From JAWWOL01 sp963797535 (GTDB lineage Bacteria > Actinomycetota > Actinomycetes > JAWWOL01): a stretch of 64,000 nucleotides of DNA. Location: the NCBI GenBank assembly GCA_963797535.1, contig CAWCPQ010000005.1:248001-312000 (forward strand). The letters run 5' to 3'. Under the pieces are notes generated by a model, which was not told the origin of the DNA, did not search any database, and saw only the letters and a list, made by a program, of their open reading frames with translations. The translations under genes were made by a program, and so were the position numbers. Shown here in pieces: positions 62,023 to 64,000 of the stretch (position 1 is the stretch's first letter; each line of letters opens with the position of its first letter).

Positions 62023-62442
62023 ATGAACGAGACAACACGCTTCGACGAATCCAACGCCCCCGGCGACGTCGTGCGGCGCCAGTACCTCGCCTCCGCCAAC
62101 GGCGATCTCAAAGCGCTGCGGGCCACTTTGGCCGACGACGTCGAATGGACCGAGATGGCGGGCTTTCCCTTGGCCGGCACCTACCGCACCCCCGACGGCG
62201 TCACCTCCGCCGTCATGGAACGGCTCGGCAGAGACTGGGACAGCTGGACCGCCCACGACGACACCTACATCGTCGAAGCGGAGAACGTCGTCGTCCTGGC
62301 CCGCTACACCGCTAGCAACAAGGCCACCGGCAAGGACATCAACGTCCGCGTCGCCCACCACTTCGTGGTCCGCGGCGGCCTCATCGTCCGCTTCGAACAA
62401 TTCGTCGATACCGCCAAGGTCCGCGAAGCCATGCCGGTCTAG
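62023..62442 (+). CDS. SnoaL-like/NTF2-fold protein
   Basis: The 139-residue protein of the nuclear transport factor 2/SnoaL superfamily shows VVRRQYLASANGDLKALRAT, LADDVEWTEMAGFPLAGTYR and FVVRGGLIVRFEQFVDTAKV. These form the cone-shaped alpha+beta fold of small isomerases, dehydratases or ligand carriers. ATG 62023 follows AGGACAGGA. It is the third gene of the MarR-controlled cassette; its substrate is unknown. Confidence 0.85.
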   Translation: MNETTRFDESNAPGDVVRRQYLASANGDLKALRATLADDVEWTEMAGFPLAGTYRTPDGVTSAVMERLGRDWDSWTAHDDTYIVEAENVVVLARYTASNKATGKDINVRVAHHFVVRGGLIVRFEQFVDTAKVREAMPV

Positions 62443-62618
62443 CCCAACTCCGCAGGCACAGCCGGTCCTCACTCGTGCGAATGCGGTAGGGAGGCAGGAA
62501 CCCGCGGCCACCCGGTGAAACCTGTCGTTATCTTCTGGACGTTGCGCCGGGTGCCCCGTCCAGGGGACCACGGCGTGACGTCCCGGCCGGCGTTCGGCTA
62601 TGCGGCCGGAATGTCTGG

Positions 62619-63522
62619 CTAGTCGGCGTTCTGCACGCATCGGAAACCCACGTGGCTTGTGGTGCTACGCGCTCCGTGCCCTTGCCGTGCGGCGGGTCGG
62701 TATCGGTGGCAGTACTCGGGTGCGCACAGATGTGATCCGCCCTTGGTGACGTACCTGTCCTGTTCTCTGACCGCCAGTGTGGGCGCGCAGCAGGACGTTT
62801 GCGACTCTTCGAGGCGGACGCCGTGGTCGCTGGTCCAACGAGTAGCCGTCCACTCCCAGACGTTTCCTATGACGTCGTATAGCCCGAAACCGTTGGGCGG
62901 GAAGCTGCGGACGGGAGAGGTGCGAGCGAGTTGTGGCGGCCAGAGGTTCTCGTAGGGGAAGCGACCCTGCCAGGTGTTGGCCATCGTGCGCCCGCCCGGT
63001 CGAACATCTTCCCCCCAGGCGTAGGTGGCACCATCGAGGCCTCCGCGCGCCGCATGCTCCCATTCGGCTTCGGTTGGCAGCCGACATCCGGCCCAGGCCG
63101 CGTACGCGGTGGCGTCCTCCCAGCCGACGTGAACGACGGGGTGGAGTTCCAGACCGTGCAGACGTGCTGTCAGGACCCAACGGGTGCCGCCAGTCTGCGC
63201 CCGGAACCCACGACCACCAGCGGGTCCAGTCGTCGAGAGGCACCGGTCCGGGAGTGCCAGTGAACACCTGTGATCCCGGGACGAGCAACTCCCGGTCGGC
63301 GTCGGGAAAGTCCGCTGGGTCCGGTTCCTGCTCGGCGACGGTGACGTGGCCCGTGTCCTTGACGAAGCGCCGGAACTCGGCGTTGGTCACCGGGTGCTCG
63401 TCGACCAGGAGATCGCCGACGGTCGTTTCCCGTACGGGGCGCTCCTCGGGATAGAACGCGTCCGAACCCATCAGATACGGCCCGCCAGCCACCCTAATCT
63501 GCACAGCCTTGCGCACCGGCAC
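62619..63522 (-). pseudogene. Formylglycine-generating enzyme (sulfatase-modifying factor), one frameshift
   Basis: From 63522 the frame reads MPVRKAVQIRVAGGPYLMGS, DEHPVTNAEFRRFVKDTGHV and DDWTRWWSWVPGADWRHPLG. After about 63175 the family sequence continues in another frame: LHPVVHVGWEDATAYAAWAG, CRLPTEAEWEHAARGG and NGFGLYDVIGNVWEWTATRW. It ends with the active-site cysteine pair in KGGSHLCAPEYCHRYRPAAR. Joined it is a full ~300-residue FGE that would convert the sulfatase Cys to formylglycine. One indel breaks it; since the cysteines and the divergent sulfatase are intact, sequence error or very recent mutation is likely. Confidence 0.82.
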
Positions 63523-63681
63523 AGTCTAGAGGAGTCAACACGGTGAGGTACGTGGGCGAGCAAGCCCCTTCCTGCCCGGCGGGCGTTTCACCCTGCCCAC
63601 ATGATCCCCGGCGTGCTCATTCGTGACAGGTTGTGCTGTGTCGGGCCGCACGATGGCGTGCCCTGGAACCGGAGGTTGGTT

Positions 63682-64000
63682 ATGCCGGACCGTTCGGCCA
63701 CGTTGCGGGGAGTTCTCCCGATCCCGGATCGTCAACAGCTGGGACTGATGACCTATGACGCCAAGGACCCGGACACCTCGTTCCCGCCGATCGAACCGTT
63801 GCTGCCCCCGGCCAGTGCGCCGAACGTACTGATCGTCCTGCTCGACGACGTCGGGTTCGGCGCCGCGAGCGCTTTTGGTGGGCCGGTCAACACCCCCACC
63901 GCCGAGAGACTGCAGCGCGACGGGCTGACCTACAACCGGTTCCACACCACGGCTCTGTGCGCGCCCACCCGGGCCGCCCTGCTCAGCGGCCGCAACCACC
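63682..64000 (+). CDS. Type I sulfatase (cysteine type), N-terminal part
   Basis: From ATG 63682 (GGAGG at 63671) the frame encodes NVLIVLLDDVGFGAASAFGG (metal-binding Asp pair) and FHTTALCAPTRAALLSGRN with the CxPxR sulfatase signature. Cys93 is the residue to be converted to formylglycine. The gene runs off the right edge; the normal length is 500-780 residues. There is no signal peptide. It is divergent from the FGE gene that should activate it. Confidence 0.88.
   Translation, partial: MPDRSATLRGVLPIPDRQQLGLMTYDAKDPDTSFPPIEPLLPPASAPNVLIVLLDDVGFGAASAFGGPVNTPTAERLQRDGLTYNRFHTTALCAPTRAALLSGRNH

Noticed and set aside
1..64000. CRISPR arrays, insertion sequences, integrases, prophage genes
   Set aside because: No regularly spaced repeats, transposase or integrase motifs were seen; the 110-bp repeat has no inverted ends or transposase.

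Overview
The window looks like a chromosomal segment of a high-G+C Gram-positive bacterium (Actinomycetota). It has strongly G/C-biased third codon positions, many GTG starts, purine-rich ribosome binding sites and lipoproteins with Ala/Ser/Thr-rich linkers. Typical actinobacterial families are present (GAP-family membrane protein, DUF6328, FadR and ROK regulators, GAF-type NarL histidine kinase). I cannot name a genus from sequence alone. I saw no tRNA, rRNA, CRISPR array or transposase.

Layout. (1) 0-12.4 kb is sugar scavenging: a sugar ABC transporter (binding protein plus an edge-truncated permease) divergent from a LacI regulator, then a deleted lactonase-like amidohydrolase coupled to an aldo/keto reductase, a zinc alcohol dehydrogenase, two ROK regulators around a secreted GH3 enzyme with a PA14 insert, and a cupin/carboxymuconolactone-decarboxylase pair. 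(2) 12.6-18.0 kb holds a 1.3-kaa domain-permuted GH3 exoenzyme divergent from a third ROK regulator. (3) 18-30.4 kb is general and stress related: formaldehyde-dehydrogenase-like enzyme, frameshifted hsp20 behind a CIRCE-like element, phosphoesterase lipoprotein, ROK kinase, GAP-family and DUF6328 membrane proteins, a decayed TPP enzyme, SDR, GH13 amylase and topoisomerase IB. (4) 30.4-33.2 kb has remnants of two ABC permeases, an enolase-superfamily enzyme and an intact lactonase-like amidohydrolase. (5) 33.27-40.07 kb is an island bounded by a 110-bp direct repeat; nearly every gene inside is frameshifted (cupin, two alpha/beta hydrolases, two response regulators, a four-GAF histidine kinase). 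(6) 40.1-49.6 kb has a GH42 beta-galactosidase, FadR regulator, sugar ABC importer and enolase, followed by a second FadR and an orphan permease. (7) 50-58.9 kb looks like an L-fuconate-type regulon: aldo/keto reductase, FMN 2-hydroxyacid oxidase, two tandem FadR-type regulators, L-fuconate dehydratase-like enolase and a ribose-type ABC importer, linked by repeated ATCCTATAGG palindromes. (8) 58.9-62.4 kb has a hypothetical gene and a MarR/DsbA-like/MBL/SnoaL cassette with a perfect MarR-type operator. (9) The right end has a formylglycine-generating enzyme (frameshifted) divergent from a cysteine-type sulfatase, its likely substrate.

How it fits together: extracellular glycosidases (two GH3) and probably intracellular GH42 and GH13 release sugars, three ABC importers take them up, and oxidation/lactonase/dehydratase enzymes feed a non-phosphorylative sugar-acid route whose products could include lactate for the FMN oxidase. 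Each catabolic block has its own LacI, ROK or FadR regulator beside it. A second theme is duplication and decay: fragments of the FadR/permease/enolase/FMN-oxidase/hypothetical genes lie scattered near intact paralogues, so the window is a record of segmental duplication followed by deletion.
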